Positions 1 through 9,155 are shown, numbered from the stretch's first letter. The stretch is DNA of 64,000 nt from Candidatus Pristimantibacillus lignocellulolyticus (GCA_023639215.1 CP097899.1:4646001-4710000); one strand, 5' to 3'. Translations and numbers: made by a program. The notes: generated by a model not told the origin, from the sequence alone.

Positions 1-165
1 CAATGTCTGTCCCTCCTGTAACTGAGATCAAGTCCTACTTGAGGAAGGAGGAAACGCAATTGTACGTTATTGGTACACGCGGCCCGGACTTCTCAAGTTC
101 ACTTCATATTCGATGTCGAATATGCTACGAAGCCAATCATCGTTATCAAAGTCTGTTTTTTGGAC
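1..165 (+). repeat. MITE-like palindromic repeat, copy A (cut by window edge)
   Basis: This copy contains the shared core of the repeat family: TACTTGAG at 36, a TGTACG...GTACA hairpin near 61-77, and the palindrome ATATTCGATGTCGAATAT near 107-124. It ends in an arm reading AAAGTCTGTTTTTTGGAC at 148-165, which matches the terminal repeats of the copies near 14.4 and 61.1 kb. The left arm lies at or beyond the window edge and the first bases match it poorly. An open frame crosses it, but the same peptide is readable in other copies, so I treat it as repeat sequence and not a gene. Confidence 0.75.
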
Positions 166-182
166 TACTCCTAATATATTAC

Positions 183-218
183 ATAAGAAAGCCTCCGATT
201 GCTATAGCATCCGAAGGC
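183..218 (-). terminator. Intrinsic terminator after the IDEAL-domain gene
   Basis: On the minus strand a GC-containing hairpin (arms 207-218 and 191-202, with two wobble pairs and one mismatch) is followed by TTTCTT. It lies 14 bases past the stop codon of the gene at 232. Confidence 0.6.
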
Positions 219-231
219 CAATATCATTACA

Positions 232-453
232 CTATTCTAATTGCTTCAATTGACTACTAAGTTCGTAGAATAAATGTTCATCACCTGTTGCAAGTGCTTC
301 ATCTATCCCCGTTTCCAACTTATTGCGCTGATAACTTTTTAGAGCATCATCTAATATCATCTCAGCTGTTAATCCTAACATCGCTTCGTATTTTACATTC
401 ATCTTGTCGATAGGTAACACCTCCATAACGGTGCTATACATTCCTATACTCAT
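232..453 (-). CDS. Small IDEAL-domain protein
   Basis: This protein of up to 73 residues carries the IDEAL signature in its C-terminal half: GIDEALATGDEHLF followed by YELSSQL. IDEAL-domain proteins are small Bacillales proteins of largely unknown role; some modulate partner proteins. The N-terminus is uncertain: ATG codons at 453, 441, 426 and 402 are in frame, and family members usually begin close to the NVKYEAMLGL segment, so 426 or 402 may be right. It overlaps the end of the carbonic anhydrase-like gene and is probably cotranscribed with it. Function is not known from sequence. Confidence 0.75.
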   Translation of the reverse strand: MSIGMYSTVMEVLPIDKMNVKYEAMLGLTAEMILDDALKSYQRNKLETGIDEALATGDEHLFYELSSQLKQLE

Positions 454-940
454 ATCCTTTAGTTACATAGCTTTCCATTGTTCTTTTCATTCTATCAAGA
501 TCATCTTCCGTTAACTCACGAACAACTTTAGCTGGAGTTCCAAGTGATAATGTATAGGGCGGGATTTTTTTATTTTCCGTAATGACAGCACCTGCACCTA
601 TTAAAGCATATTCACCAATTTCTGCACCGTTAAGTACAATAGCCCCCATGCCGATTAAACTTCCTCTCCCAATTAAACATCCGTGGATGATCGCTGCGTG
701 CCCAACAGATACTTCATCTTCCAAAATAAGCGGTTGTCGTGCATTCACATGTCCAACAACACCGTCTTGTATATTACAGCGATCACCAATTTGAATTGGA
801 GCTAAATCACCACGAAGTACAGCATTATACCAGATCGTGCTTTGTTGACCAATTGAAACATCTCCAATTACTTTCGCACCTTCAGCAATAAATACTTCTC
901 CGCCAATCGTTGGCATAATACCTTTATACGGCAACAGCAT
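434..940 (-). CDS. Gamma carbonic anhydrase-family protein (hexapeptide repeat)
   Basis: About 168 residues with the left-handed beta-helix pattern of the gamma carbonic anhydrase family (YrdA/PaaY type): repeated [I/V]GxxxxI-like turns through residues 20-130. Histidines that should bind the metal at trimer interfaces are in GHVNARQ and GHAAIIHG. The likely activity is CO2/bicarbonate interconversion, or an acyl-group role as in PaaY; sequence alone does not decide. The ATG at 940 is chosen because GAGGGGG lies about 8 bases upstream and the encoded start MLLPYKG is typical; a longer in-frame ATG at 997 would overlap the preceding gene and lacks a good ribosome-binding site. Confidence 0.85.
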   Translation of the reverse strand: MLLPYKGIMPTIGGEVFIAEGAKVIGDVSIGQQSTIWYNAVLRGDLAPIQIGDRCNIQDGVVGHVNARQPLILEDEVSVGHAAIIHGCLIGRGSLIGMGAIVLNGAEIGEYALIGAGAVITENKKIPPYTLSLGTPAKVVRELTEDDLDRMKRTMESYVTKGYEYRNV

Positions 941-993
941 ACCATCATCCCCCTCATAAATTAGAGAAATTCTAACAATGAGGTAGGCGATTG

Positions 994-2169
994 TCAATGT
1001 TTATTGTTACCCGTTTGCAAACTCTCAACCATTTTGTATCCGAAGACTGATCTCTTAATTACGATACCTTGCTCCGATTCACCAATTGCGATTAATCCAA
1101 AGTGCAGTAGCATTTTCACAATCCGTTTATGCAATATCGCTCCAGCCGAATCAAAATAATACGGCTTTATGTATGGTTCAAGTACAGCTTCAAAAGATTT
1201 TATTGTAGTCCAGTCTTTAGATAAACTACAAATCCAATAATAGAGCGAGTTAATATTGGGAATTGCTCCCTTATACAACTTTAGCCAATGTGAGATAATG
1301 GATTGCATCTCTTGATTACCTATACTGTCTTTTGCAATTTCTCCTGTTTTAGTTATGTCTACAGTATCACCATCGATACATAACCATCCTTTGGAGAAAC
1401 AATAATCGTACATGAATGCCATACGATCTGGATATTCACCAAATCCTTTACCGTATCCAAATTTCCAAGCACCTTTACCCGGCATCTCTTCTTGTATTGC
1501 AAATAGTTCATTCAACTGAATAACAAATCTTCTGTGCATCGTTCCATCAAGAGCAACATTCGGTTTATAAGTCGCTATATAATTGAGCATCACTTTCAGA
1601 TCAAGTAGTAACTGACCACCTTCTTCTCGATAGATCGATGGCTGCGTTCCGCGCTCAATTGCTACCGACAATACTTCGGCTAAAGTAATTTTGAATCGTT
1701 CCTTCAAATCTTGCGGAACATGGAACAAATATCGGTCATTGCCAGCGTATCCGTTGAACAACCAACCTTGCTGTTTGAATTTTGCAATAATTTCACGTGG
1801 TGTTAATTCAATAACTTGTTGCTTTGTTGCCTTTTTTGGTTTTACTTTCTTTTTCTTCTCTTCTGCGACTGAGGTATTCGTATTCTGCACTTCATTCAAA
1901 GCTGGAAACCTGCACTGTTGTACTCTTGCTAGTAAATCTTCCAAACTATAGGATTTCCTAGTTTCAAACAATAAGTAATTGACAAACCTCAATTCCTCTA
2001 ACTCCATTTTTGCTAATTTCTCTTTAATGACATCACGTCTATGTACCGTTGCTAGAATGGACTGAATTAATTCATGCTTTGAATTTCCATTACACTCACA
2101 ACCATACACTGAAGCTATTCTTGTGAGTTGAGTAATATCGGCATAGCTAAGCATATCTGATAAATTCAT
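994..2169 (-). CDS. Conserved protein of unknown function (391 aa)
   Basis: I do not recognise a named family. The protein is soluble, with no signal peptide or membrane segment. Residues about 95-120 form a lysine-rich linker (EEKKKKVKPKKATKQQ) between a helical N-terminal part and a larger C-terminal part, which suggests two domains. The start at 2169 is supported by AAGGAG six bases upstream and gives MNLSDMLSYAD; the in-frame upstream ATG at 2211 has no such site. It lies just upstream of the carbonic anhydrase-like gene with a gap of about 50 bases, so the two may form an operon. A helicase-adaptor-like or winged-helix fold is possible but is a guess. Confidence 0.7.
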   Translation of the reverse strand: MNLSDMLSYADITQLTRIASVYGCECNGNSKHELIQSILATVHRRDVIKEKLAKMELEELRFVNYLLFETRKSYSLEDLLARVQQCRFPALNEVQNTNTSVAEEKKKKVKPKKATKQQVIELTPREIIAKFKQQGWLFNGYAGNDRYLFHVPQDLKERFKITLAEVLSVAIERGTQPSIYREEGGQLLLDLKVMLNYIATYKPNVALDGTMHRRFVIQLNELFAIQEEMPGKGAWKFGYGKGFGEYPDRMAFMYDYCFSKGWLCIDGDTVDITKTGEIAKDSIGNQEMQSIISHWLKLYKGAIPNINSLYYWICSLSKDWTTIKSFEAVLEPYIKPYYFDSAGAILHKRIVKMLLHFGLIAIGESEQGIVIKRSVFGYKMVESLQTGNNKH

Positions 2170-2321
2170 TGGAACTCCTTTCTCGCAAACATTGTAACTA
2201 CGTTGATCCAAACTTCTAGTTTATAGTTTCTAGTATTACTATTTTTACTCATTTCATACTTTAGAAATTAAATTGTTTATAGAACTTTGCTAATGAAATT
2301 TCAACCTCTTTATACACAACT

Positions 2322-2363
2322 AAAAAACAATCCAAGTTCACTGTTAATGAGTGAACTTGGATT
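2322..2363 (-). terminator. Strong intrinsic terminator
   Basis: Perfect 14-bp stem (AATCCAAGTTCACT with its complement, arms 2329-2342 and 2350-2363) with a 7-base loop, followed on the minus strand by TTTTTT after a G. It ends the SEC-C gene transcript. Confidence 0.9.
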
Positions 2364-2379
2364 GCCCTAGTATCTTATA

Positions 2380-3522
2380 TTATTTATTAATACAACATTT
2401 CTTGAATTTCTTACCACTACCACAATAGCAAGGATCATTACGCCCTATTTGTGGAGCTGTAGTTACTTGAGATTGTTGTGGTTGTTGTGCAACATCACTT
2501 TGCTCGCCGTTACTATTTAAGCTAGCAGAGTTATGACCTTTCAAGAACCATTGAGCTGTATGGTTGTACATAATTACTAGACGCGGTAACAATAAATTCA
2601 ATGTTTGTTCGTCTTGAATGATTAACTCGCGCTTCATATATTCAACCAAATCTTGAAGTTGTAGTCCAGCACGAATTCCGAATTCTGCTTGATCTGCAAT
2701 AAGATTAGCATCAAGTTGTTGTACTTTGAATTGCTTCATTAAAAACTCAACTAGAAGTTGATGCGCTTGCGTTCTTTGAGTATAACGCTCGCCTCCCGCT
2801 TTATTCAAATCTAAAGCTGTGAAGTACGCAAAATCCAATTCTGGACGTTGGTTATGTTCTTTCACAATTAGTGTTGGATCAGGAATTGCAGCATGATGTA
2901 CATACTGTTCATTCAAACCTAGATCATTATGATAATGTCGATAGTTAATAATAATATGCATGAGTGGAACTTCAATTTGGTTGAAAACTGCATATCTAGC
3001 AAGGTTATTACTAACTTGTTCATGTGTTAGAGCACCGTAGTAATACATCATGCCTTTCACCGTATTAATTAAACTACTATTCAAAGCAACTTTTTTATGA
3101 TCTAATTTTCGCAAGTGATCATCTACTACAATTACAAGTTCATTCGGCATTGCAACAACATCTTGTCCATTTACTTCGGTATGGAAGAGCAACCCCAATT
3201 CCAACCAATATTGAAGCTGTTGTTGTGTCAATTGTTCATTAAAAGGAATAATTCCTTTACGACGAACAACCTCTTGAAGGAGCTGTACTCTCTCTTCATC
3301 GAATAGTTCTAGTAACGAAGATAATTCTAACTCATAAGCACTAGGTAATTGCTCGATAATCGTTTGCTTAAGTTGCTCTCTATTTAACTTACTAACATTT
3401 TTGATAGCAGCATGCTTACGTATGCTTGTCAATAAATCTTTAGACAAACCTTCAAGCGCATGGTGCAAATGAAACACTTGACTCCCTTGAGCGCGTGCAG
3501 CATTCTCTGTAGCTACTGACAT
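2380..3522 (-). CDS. SEC-C motif protein of unknown function
   Basis: About 380 residues ending in a SEC-C zinc-binding motif: GRNDPCYCGSGKKFKKCC at the extreme C-terminus, the same motif that binds SecB and zinc at the end of SecA. The rest is mostly helical and not recognisable, with a glutamine-rich stretch (QPQQSQ) before the motif. The ATG at 3522 has GAGG about 11 bases upstream; an in-frame ATG at 3537 is an alternative. It stands alone, with its own terminator. The tail suggests a metal-dependent protein-binding role, but the partner is unknown. Confidence 0.8.
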   Translation of the reverse strand: MSVATENAARAQGSQVFHLHHALEGLSKDLLTSIRKHAAIKNVSKLNREQLKQTIIEQLPSAYELELSSLLELFDEERVQLLQEVVRRKGIIPFNEQLTQQQLQYWLELGLLFHTEVNGQDVVAMPNELVIVVDDHLRKLDHKKVALNSSLINTVKGMMYYYGALTHEQVSNNLARYAVFNQIEVPLMHIIINYRHYHNDLGLNEQYVHHAAIPDPTLIVKEHNQRPELDFAYFTALDLNKAGGERYTQRTQAHQLLVEFLMKQFKVQQLDANLIADQAEFGIRAGLQLQDLVEYMKRELIIQDEQTLNLLLPRLVIMYNHTAQWFLKGHNSASLNSNGEQSDVAQQPQQSQVTTAPQIGRNDPCYCGSGKKFKKCCINK

Positions 3523-4052
3523 TTTTAAAAGCCTCATTTCTCATTCGTAATAACGTGTCCAAAATTATATGATACCGTAAATTACAAATCAGCACAACAA
3601 TCCTTCATAATTTCCAATCATTTGAAACTGAGTGAATAGATCATTAAGAAGCTTTATTTCGCTAGATTAGTTAGTAATTATCGCTTCAACCTAGGTCAGA
3701 CAATTTGCCATCTTTAACAATTTCAATAAAGTTCGATGCACGTTAGAGCTATCATTTAATATTGATTTTCAACCTGAAGAAAACCGCCCTACGTGTGAAG
3801 TGACCCCTTAAAGTTAGACACCATGAATCTAACTTTTGGAGGTACAGTTCACTGCAGGCGGTTTATTCAGCTAACGTTCCCCTTCAGAATTCTTGTAAAA
3901 CGTATAATTTGGACTCAAATAATGCATTTAACGGTTGTACTTCCAGTACACTTTTTTTTGTTCATTAAAAATAACCGCGCATCGACCACTTCATTGGGAA
4001 CGAGGGAAGCCAGATATCGTTCAACCGCTCTCCTGCTTCAACACATCATCCG
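3523..4052. other. Intergenic region with an IS-like scar, otherwise featureless
   Basis: About 530 bases with no convincing gene. It holds the long palindrome described at 3778-3862. The 77-codon open frame at 3823-4056 runs through that palindrome and into the ABC transporter 3' end and has no family resemblance. No tRNA or promoter of note is visible. Confidence 0.6.
3778..3862. repeat. Long imperfect palindrome resembling joined IS3-family ends
   Basis: AAACCGCC and GGCGGTTT bracket two convergent copies of an AAAGTTAGA-type sequence. The right half reads TCTAACTTTTGGAGGTAC and the left half GTGACCCCTTAAAGTTAGA. This is the look of IS3-family (IS150 group) terminal repeats placed back to back with only ~9 bases between them. 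No transposase is present. On the minus strand the hairpin is followed by TTTTC, so it may also serve as a terminator for the ABC pair. Confidence 0.5.
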
Positions 4053-5873
4053 TTAAGAAGTCCCAACGACCACGCGATATCTGGACGCCTGAAGGTTAAA
4101 CATTTGAGCGTATTTCCCATCTATTCTCATAAGCTCTTCGTGTGAACCTTGCTCAATGATTTGACCATTTTCCATCATGAGAATGCGATCCGCCATTTTG
4201 GTAGTCGATAAGCGATGGGAAATGAAAATGATCGGTCTATCTTCTGCCTTCTCTAACATGACTTGATTCAAATGGTATTCACTCATAGGGTCCAATGCGC
4301 TGGAAGGCTCGTCTAATATAATTAGAAGAGTCGGCTTAGCGAATACTCTTGCGATCGCTACCTTCTGAGCCTCTCCGCCAGATAACTCGATTCCGGCATC
4401 GTCAAATTCCTTAGTAACGGAAGTCTCGGTCCCTAGTCGCAAAGATTGCAGCTTATTGCCAAAACCACTTTTCTCAAGCGCTTCTCTTATCAGATAGGAA
4501 TCTCCTGATGCAGCATGGTTCATGACGACGTTTTGAGAAAGCGTAGCAGCGAACAACTGATGATCCTGAAACACGGAGCTAATCTTCATACGGTAATCGT
4601 CTAGCTTCAATTGATCGATTGGTATCCCATTTAAACGAATTTCTCCCGAGCTTGCATCGTATAGACGCATGATCAGCTTAGTCAATGTCGTTTTTCCCGC
4701 ACCATTGTAGCCAACGATTGCAATTTTTTCTCCAGGCTTGATGTTTAAATTAACGTTTTTGAGGATTGGCGGCCCGGATTGACCATATTGGAATGATAAC
4801 TCTCTTAGAGTTAATCCAATAAACTTATTCGGCACAGGTATAGGATCTTCAGCTTCTATCAGACCGTTCTTTTGATCCAGGAAGCTTCTTAATTTCTCAA
4901 TATAGAGGCTGTTTTCTTGCATCTGGCTGATAAGCGTTGTCATATATTGCAAATTGCCTTTTAAACGCCAGGATGAATTAAGCAGCGTAACCGCGCTTCC
5001 AAAACTTAACGTTCCTTTCACTAACGTCATAAACACAACATAAACGACGTACAATCCGCTCAAAATCAACTCATTAAAAAAATACTCTGAGGAAAAGTTT
5101 AACCAGAACTGCTTTTTCGAATGTTTTTGGACGATTCCGTTCATCTCTTTATGTGTATCAGAAAAATTTCTGAAAAATTTCTCCTTGATGGAATAAAGTC
5201 TTAATTCCTTTGCATAATCAGCCAAGTAAAACAACCGCTTCAAATAGATTCGTTTACGATCCTTTTCGTTAAGCTCCATCCTCATTTTGTACCCGATTTT
5301 ATTGGTGATCATGCTGACAATTAGAGTTAAAATGAAGGACACTAGCACAAACAGCAGACCGAGCTTGTCAACGAACAGGAAAAAGCTTATAGAGGTTATA
5401 ATAACCGTAACAGATCTGCAAATTGTTCTGATGTTGTTTATCGTAGCATCTATTCGATTATGAGCATCATTGGCGCTCCACACATAATCATTATAAAAAA
5501 CAGGATCGTCATAATTCGCCAAATCGGTACTAATGGCTTTTTCGTAGAGATCCATCCTTATCTTTTGATACAGCAATTCTTTTCCTTTAGGTTCAACGCT
5601 CTGGTAGTAAATACTGTCCAGTACAAAGCAGATTGCGATAAACAGAATTGTTAATCCAATATATAAGGCAACCGTAGAAAAAGAAGTTCCATATTGAACG
5701 CTGTCGAACACGAACTTAATCAATAGGACATGCTCAATAAAAATTTCGATTTCCTGCAAGCATGCATACAAGCATGTAAAAATGATATATTTTCGGGAAT
5801 AGCGCAGCCCGTACTTCAATACAAACCAATTATTTTTAAGGACCCGATTAAAGCTATGCTTATTAGGCTTCAT
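4053..5873 (-). CDS. ABC exporter half-transporter, permease-ATPase fusion (second of pair)
   Basis: A 606-residue type IV ABC exporter half. Residues about 1-330 form the six-helix membrane domain. The ATPase domain follows, with Walker A GYNGAGKTT near 388, the signature LSGGE near 497, Walker B LLIILDEPSSALD near 515 and the H-loop ISHR near 550. The start codon lies inside the end of the preceding gene (11-base overlap), so the two are translationally coupled and should make a heterodimer. Such pairs export peptides, lipids or drugs; the substrate cannot be read. No maturation enzyme, peptide precursor or regulator is adjacent. Base composition looks a little more GC-rich than the flanks, which fits transfer, as does the IS-like scar next to it. 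Confidence 0.92.
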   Translation of the reverse strand: MKPNKHSFNRVLKNNWFVLKYGLRYSRKYIIFTCLYACLQEIEIFIEHVLLIKFVFDSVQYGTSFSTVALYIGLTILFIAICFVLDSIYYQSVEPKGKELLYQKIRMDLYEKAISTDLANYDDPVFYNDYVWSANDAHNRIDATINNIRTICRSVTVIITSISFFLFVDKLGLLFVLVSFILTLIVSMITNKIGYKMRMELNEKDRKRIYLKRLFYLADYAKELRLYSIKEKFFRNFSDTHKEMNGIVQKHSKKQFWLNFSSEYFFNELILSGLYVVYVVFMTLVKGTLSFGSAVTLLNSSWRLKGNLQYMTTLISQMQENSLYIEKLRSFLDQKNGLIEAEDPIPVPNKFIGLTLRELSFQYGQSGPPILKNVNLNIKPGEKIAIVGYNGAGKTTLTKLIMRLYDASSGEIRLNGIPIDQLKLDDYRMKISSVFQDHQLFAATLSQNVVMNHAASGDSYLIREALEKSGFGNKLQSLRLGTETSVTKEFDDAGIELSGGEAQKVAIARVFAKPTLLIILDEPSSALDPMSEYHLNQVMLEKAEDRPIIFISHRLSTTKMADRILMMENGQIIEQGSHEELMRIDGKYAQMFNLQASRYRVVVGTS

Positions 5874-7719
5874 GCAGATTCACCACCTCAGCCAACTCTT
5901 CTTGATCCATATACTTTTCTGCTTGCTTTAAGAATAACTCCGCATATTTTCCCTGCAGCTGCATCAATTCCATGTGTGAACCAGACTCTTGGATTTCGCC
6001 ATTCTCCATGTAATAAATTCGATCTGCCAGCATAGCGGATGACATGCGGTGAGAAATAATGACAACGGCTTTATCCTTGCAGGCTTCCATCATACTTTCA
6101 AAAATCTCAAATTCCGCAATCGGGTCGAGTGCGCTTGTAGGCTCATCAAGAATGAGCAGTTCGGCCTGTTGCGCAAAAATGCGCGCGATCGCAATCTTTT
6201 GAAACTCGCCACCTGATAAAACTACTCCTTGTTCATCAAACTCCTTCGTAAGCATCGTATCTATTCCCTCCGGCAAAGTGGCTACCTTATCGTATACTCT
6301 GCTCTTCTTGAGCGCATTTATGACGAGCTGGCGGTCTTCTTCGGTATCTACATCACGCATAAGCACATTCTCTGCAATCGTCATCGAGAAAATCTTAAAA
6401 TCTTGAAATACGGTACCATACAGTGAGCGATAGGACATGAGATCGAACTCTTTTATATTGCGGCCGTTTAACAATATTTCTCCCTCCGTAGGATCGTACA
6501 ATCGCATCATGAGCTTGATTAACGTAGATTTACCTGCTCCATTGTGGCCAACAAGAGCAATTTTCTCGTTCTTATTCACTTCCATTGTAATATGGCGAAT
6601 AGAGGGTCTTTCTGCTCCATCATACGTAAATTGAAGCTTCCGAAATGCTAATTGCTGTATCGGCGGCGCAATTGGTTTGTCTGGATCGGCATGCTCCTGG
6701 ATTTCGGAAACATAGCTTAAAAAAGTTTTTAAATTTTCGATGTAAATGCCGTTCTTGTTGATCTCTACAAAACTATCAGACAGCCGGATGAGCGACCAGG
6801 CGCCACCAACCATTGCGCTCCCAAGAACGATAAAGGAGCTGATAGAAATCGATTGCTTAACAATTGCTAGATAAGCACCGTACAGCAAAACCCCTTGGAA
6901 TATGAGCGTGAAGGTAGTAAATATTTTGAAAAAGGAAATTACTCCCGCCTTTACTCTATACTTATGAACGACAGAAATGACGCCATCATACCCTTCAATA
7001 TACGTGTTTCTCAGTACTGAAAAAATGCGGGACAACCGGATTTCCTTGGCAAAGTGCGATAAATAAATGACACGGTTTACATAGTCCATTTTTCTTTGGT
7101 AGGGGACCCGCTCATCATTTTGCTGGAACTGAATTCGGTTCAGTTTTTTTCCAAAATAAAAGTTGCCGATAATCGGCAATAAAGCAAACCATACCACCCA
7201 CGGATCTATGGCGTACATCACGGCAAATATACTAATCGTTGCAAGCGTTACGAATATAATTCTTGAGAGATTGGCAAGAACAGCACTTACTCGTATATCC
7301 GCTTCTTGAATGGCTTTCGTATATTTGTTATAAAATTCATGATCCTCAAAGCACTTCAATTCCACGGTTGCAGCTTTGCGAAAAAGAATGAGATACAGCT
7401 TCTCATATAACTTGAGATCGCTTAAAGGTCTGAAGCGATAATCATACCAATTATCCAGCAAGACTAATGCGAATAGCAAAACCAAAGTCAGTATTATGAA
7501 ATAGACAATTTGCTGAAAATCCCTTCCGATTGATATGGACTCAATGATGTACTTCATGAAATATACGGTAAAAAATACATTAGCAAGCTGTCTGCCGGCT
7601 TGAACTGCAAATTCAGCCACCACTCTCTGCGGATGTATACTCCATGCTAATTTGAACATAAATAAGTTGTTGGCGATATTGACTTTAATATGTTGAAATG
7701 TTTGGCTTAGCTTCTGCAA
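5863..7719 (-). CDS. ABC exporter half-transporter, permease-ATPase fusion (first of pair)
   Basis: A half-exporter of about 618 residues with six predicted helices in the first ~320 residues and an ATPase domain containing VGHNGAGKSTL, LSGGEFQKIAIARI, LLILDEPTSALDP and ISHR. All catalytic motifs are intact, as in its partner, so both sites may hydrolyse ATP. The start is likely TTG at 7719: GGGGGAAGGA sits six bases before it. An ATG at 7752 (AAAGG eight bases upstream) would add 11 residues and is the alternative. It is translated just ahead of, and overlaps, the second half-transporter. Confidence 0.9.
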   Translation of the reverse strand: MQKLSQTFQHIKVNIANNLFMFKLAWSIHPQRVVAEFAVQAGRQLANVFFTVYFMKYIIESISIGRDFQQIVYFIILTLVLLFALVLLDNWYDYRFRPLSDLKLYEKLYLILFRKAATVELKCFEDHEFYNKYTKAIQEADIRVSAVLANLSRIIFVTLATISIFAVMYAIDPWVVWFALLPIIGNFYFGKKLNRIQFQQNDERVPYQRKMDYVNRVIYLSHFAKEIRLSRIFSVLRNTYIEGYDGVISVVHKYRVKAGVISFFKIFTTFTLIFQGVLLYGAYLAIVKQSISISSFIVLGSAMVGGAWSLIRLSDSFVEINKNGIYIENLKTFLSYVSEIQEHADPDKPIAPPIQQLAFRKLQFTYDGAERPSIRHITMEVNKNEKIALVGHNGAGKSTLIKLMMRLYDPTEGEILLNGRNIKEFDLMSYRSLYGTVFQDFKIFSMTIAENVLMRDVDTEEDRQLVINALKKSRVYDKVATLPEGIDTMLTKEFDEQGVVLSGGEFQKIAIARIFAQQAELLILDEPTSALDPIAEFEIFESMMEACKDKAVVIISHRMSSAMLADRIYYMENGEIQESGSHMELMQLQGKYAELFLKQAEKYMDQEELAEVVNLHEA

Positions 7720-7752
7720 GATCGTTCCTTCCCCCTGTATCGTTAATAGCAT

Positions 7753-8034
7753 TCAATCAGCCTTTTGAAAAAAAGCTTCACCCAATAATTAGTAATTCAA
7801 AATTTACTACAAGGAATAATGGAAAACAACCCCAGAAATTATATGTATTGTAATTTATAAACAAAAACATAAAAAAGGTATAGACATTAGGTGAGTTACG
7901 AATCCAACACTATCAGTCATTGGAGATAGACCAGCAGTTCCATAATCTCATTTATTGACGTTTCGGAAAATGCTTATATTTCTTCTTCGTTTAGCACATC
8001 ACTCCAATCATATTAGAAGATTAAGTATGTTTTA
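7753..8034. other. Intergenic region, no firm feature
   Basis: AT-rich stretch upstream of the ABC pair. A TATAAT is present on the minus strand near 7840-7845, but no -35 element at a good distance was seen. No precursor peptide with a ribosome-binding site was found on either strand. Confidence 0.4.
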
Positions 8035-8217
8035 TTGAAACTACTCAGAAATAAGTTTAGGAAAGCTAGTATACAGCCTAAGGATTTGAGACGCGTCAAT
8101 TCAGCTATATACGAAGGAAGGATTGTCGAGGTAGACTATGGAAATTTTATAATGGAGGCGGGGTTACTTTTTCATTCTAGGGATAAGATGGGTCTGTATT
8201 TTAAAGTTCCATCATGA
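8035..8217 (+). CDS. Doubtful small ORF (60 codons)
   Basis: A TTG-started frame encoding a basic N-terminal half (KLLRNKFRKAS) and a more ordinary C-terminal half (IYEGRIVEVDYGN). I do not recognise a family. There is no clear ribosome-binding site, and it is the only plus-strand candidate in this neighbourhood. It could be a remnant of a longer gene. It is kept because its amino-acid make-up is not that of random AT-rich sequence. Confidence 0.3.
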   Translation: MKLLRNKFRKASIQPKDLRRVNSAIYEGRIVEVDYGNFIMEAGLLFHSRDKMGLYFKVPS

Positions 8218-8274
8218 CATTGTAAAAGTCTCGTGCATGTCGGATTTATGTACAAAAACATCCTATTTTATGAA

Positions 8275-8305
8275 TATATAAAAGGAGCTGCCGTGGCAGC
8301 TCCTT
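8275..8305 (-). terminator. Intrinsic terminator after the phosphatase gene
   Basis: Perfect 11-bp stem, AAGGAGCTGCC with its complement (8282-8292, 8295-8305), followed on the minus strand by TTTATATA. The 2-base centre means the real loop opens a few pairs. Confidence 0.75.
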
Positions 8306-8438
8306 CATGGTTGTATACAGTCTTTCATAGAACTTACGTTTCTCGTTAGTTCAATGATCTATTTATTATTCCGAAAAAATTTGAACAAACACCGATAATG
8401 TTGGCTCTATTGCAATAATAGTTCATGTCTAATTAAGT

Positions 8439-9038
8439 TTATGTTGAACTAGTTATCGCATTTTGGTCAAGATGCTTATTGCAATTATACAATAATAACT
8501 TCCATCCCTCTTCATTACGCTCTAATATTGAATAAGATAAATTACCGATCCGCTCATCTTCTAGATCAGGAAATAGTTCCAGTAACAAGTGCGCAATAAA
8601 ACTACCATGAGTAACGCACAAAATATTAGAAGTCGGATAATTCACATATAACTCTTCCAATATTTCAACACCTCTAGAGCGCATATCTTCTATAGACTCT
8701 GCTCCCAGATCAAGACTTTTCCAGTCTTCACCCCACTTAGCGACGCGTTCTTCTAGCGTAGTCCCTTCAACTTGACCAAAATATCGCTCTCTGAGGCGCT
8801 CATCGACAGTAAGAAGCGGTATTTGTAGTGATTCATAAATATGCGCCCCAGTAACTTTAGCGCGTTCCAAATCGCTTGTTAACACGTAATCCCAGATCGC
8901 TTTGTCAGATTGTAAACGACTTGCTAGTAATTTAGCTTGGGCAATTCCATTTTCATTAAGCGGAATATCCGTTTGCCCTTGAATTCGCTGAATAGCATTC
9001 CAGTGGGTTTCGCCGTGGCGGACTAGACCAATTAACAC
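8439..9038 (-). CDS. Histidine phosphatase-family protein (phosphoglycerate mutase-like)
   Basis: About 200 residues of the phosphoglycerate mutase/histidine phosphatase superfamily. The catalytic RHGE is in GLVRHGETHWN at the N-terminus, the second conserved arginine pair lies in RLRERYFG, and the second catalytic histidine is in CVTHGSF near residue 150. It probably acts as a broad phosphatase (GpmB/PhoE-like) on small phosphate esters; the substrate is not deducible. The start is likely GTG at 9038, nine bases after AAGGAG. The MITE-like repeat copy B ends eight bases upstream of that ribosome-binding site, so the transcript leader must run through or start in the repeat. Confidence 0.88.
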   Translation of the reverse strand: MLIGLVRHGETHWNAIQRIQGQTDIPLNENGIAQAKLLASRLQSDKAIWDYVLTSDLERAKVTGAHIYESLQIPLLTVDERLRERYFGQVEGTTLEERVAKWGEDWKSLDLGAESIEDMRSRGVEILEELYVNYPTSNILCVTHGSFIAHLLLELFPDLEDERIGNLSYSILERNEEGWKLLLYNCNKHLDQNAITSST

Positions 9039-9059
9039 ATTCACTCTCTCCTTAAGGAA

Positions 9060-9155
9060 GTTCAAAAAGCGGGCTTTGATGACGATGAATTGCTTTGTAG
9101 TTTATCCGACATCGAATATGAAACGAACTTGGTCCTGAAAGCCCGCTTTTTGAGC
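9060..9155 (-). repeat. MITE-like palindromic repeat, copy B (short form)
   Basis: Ends are almost perfect 18-bp inverted repeats: GTTCAAAAAGCGGGCTTT at 9060-9077 and its complement (one mismatch) at 9138-9155. Internally it has GACATCGAATATGAAACGAA, which matches copies A and D, but it lacks the ~75-bp central part with the GTAC hairpin. It is oriented opposite to copies A and C. Confidence 0.85.

Noticed and set aside
3..260. An 85-codon plus-strand ORF at the left edge
   Set aside because: It lies over repeat copy A and its peptide matches the translated repeat in front of scpA; there is no independent evidence of a gene.
3823..4056. A 77-codon plus-strand ORF
   Set aside because: It starts inside the IS-like palindrome, has no ribosome-binding site and no recognisable content.
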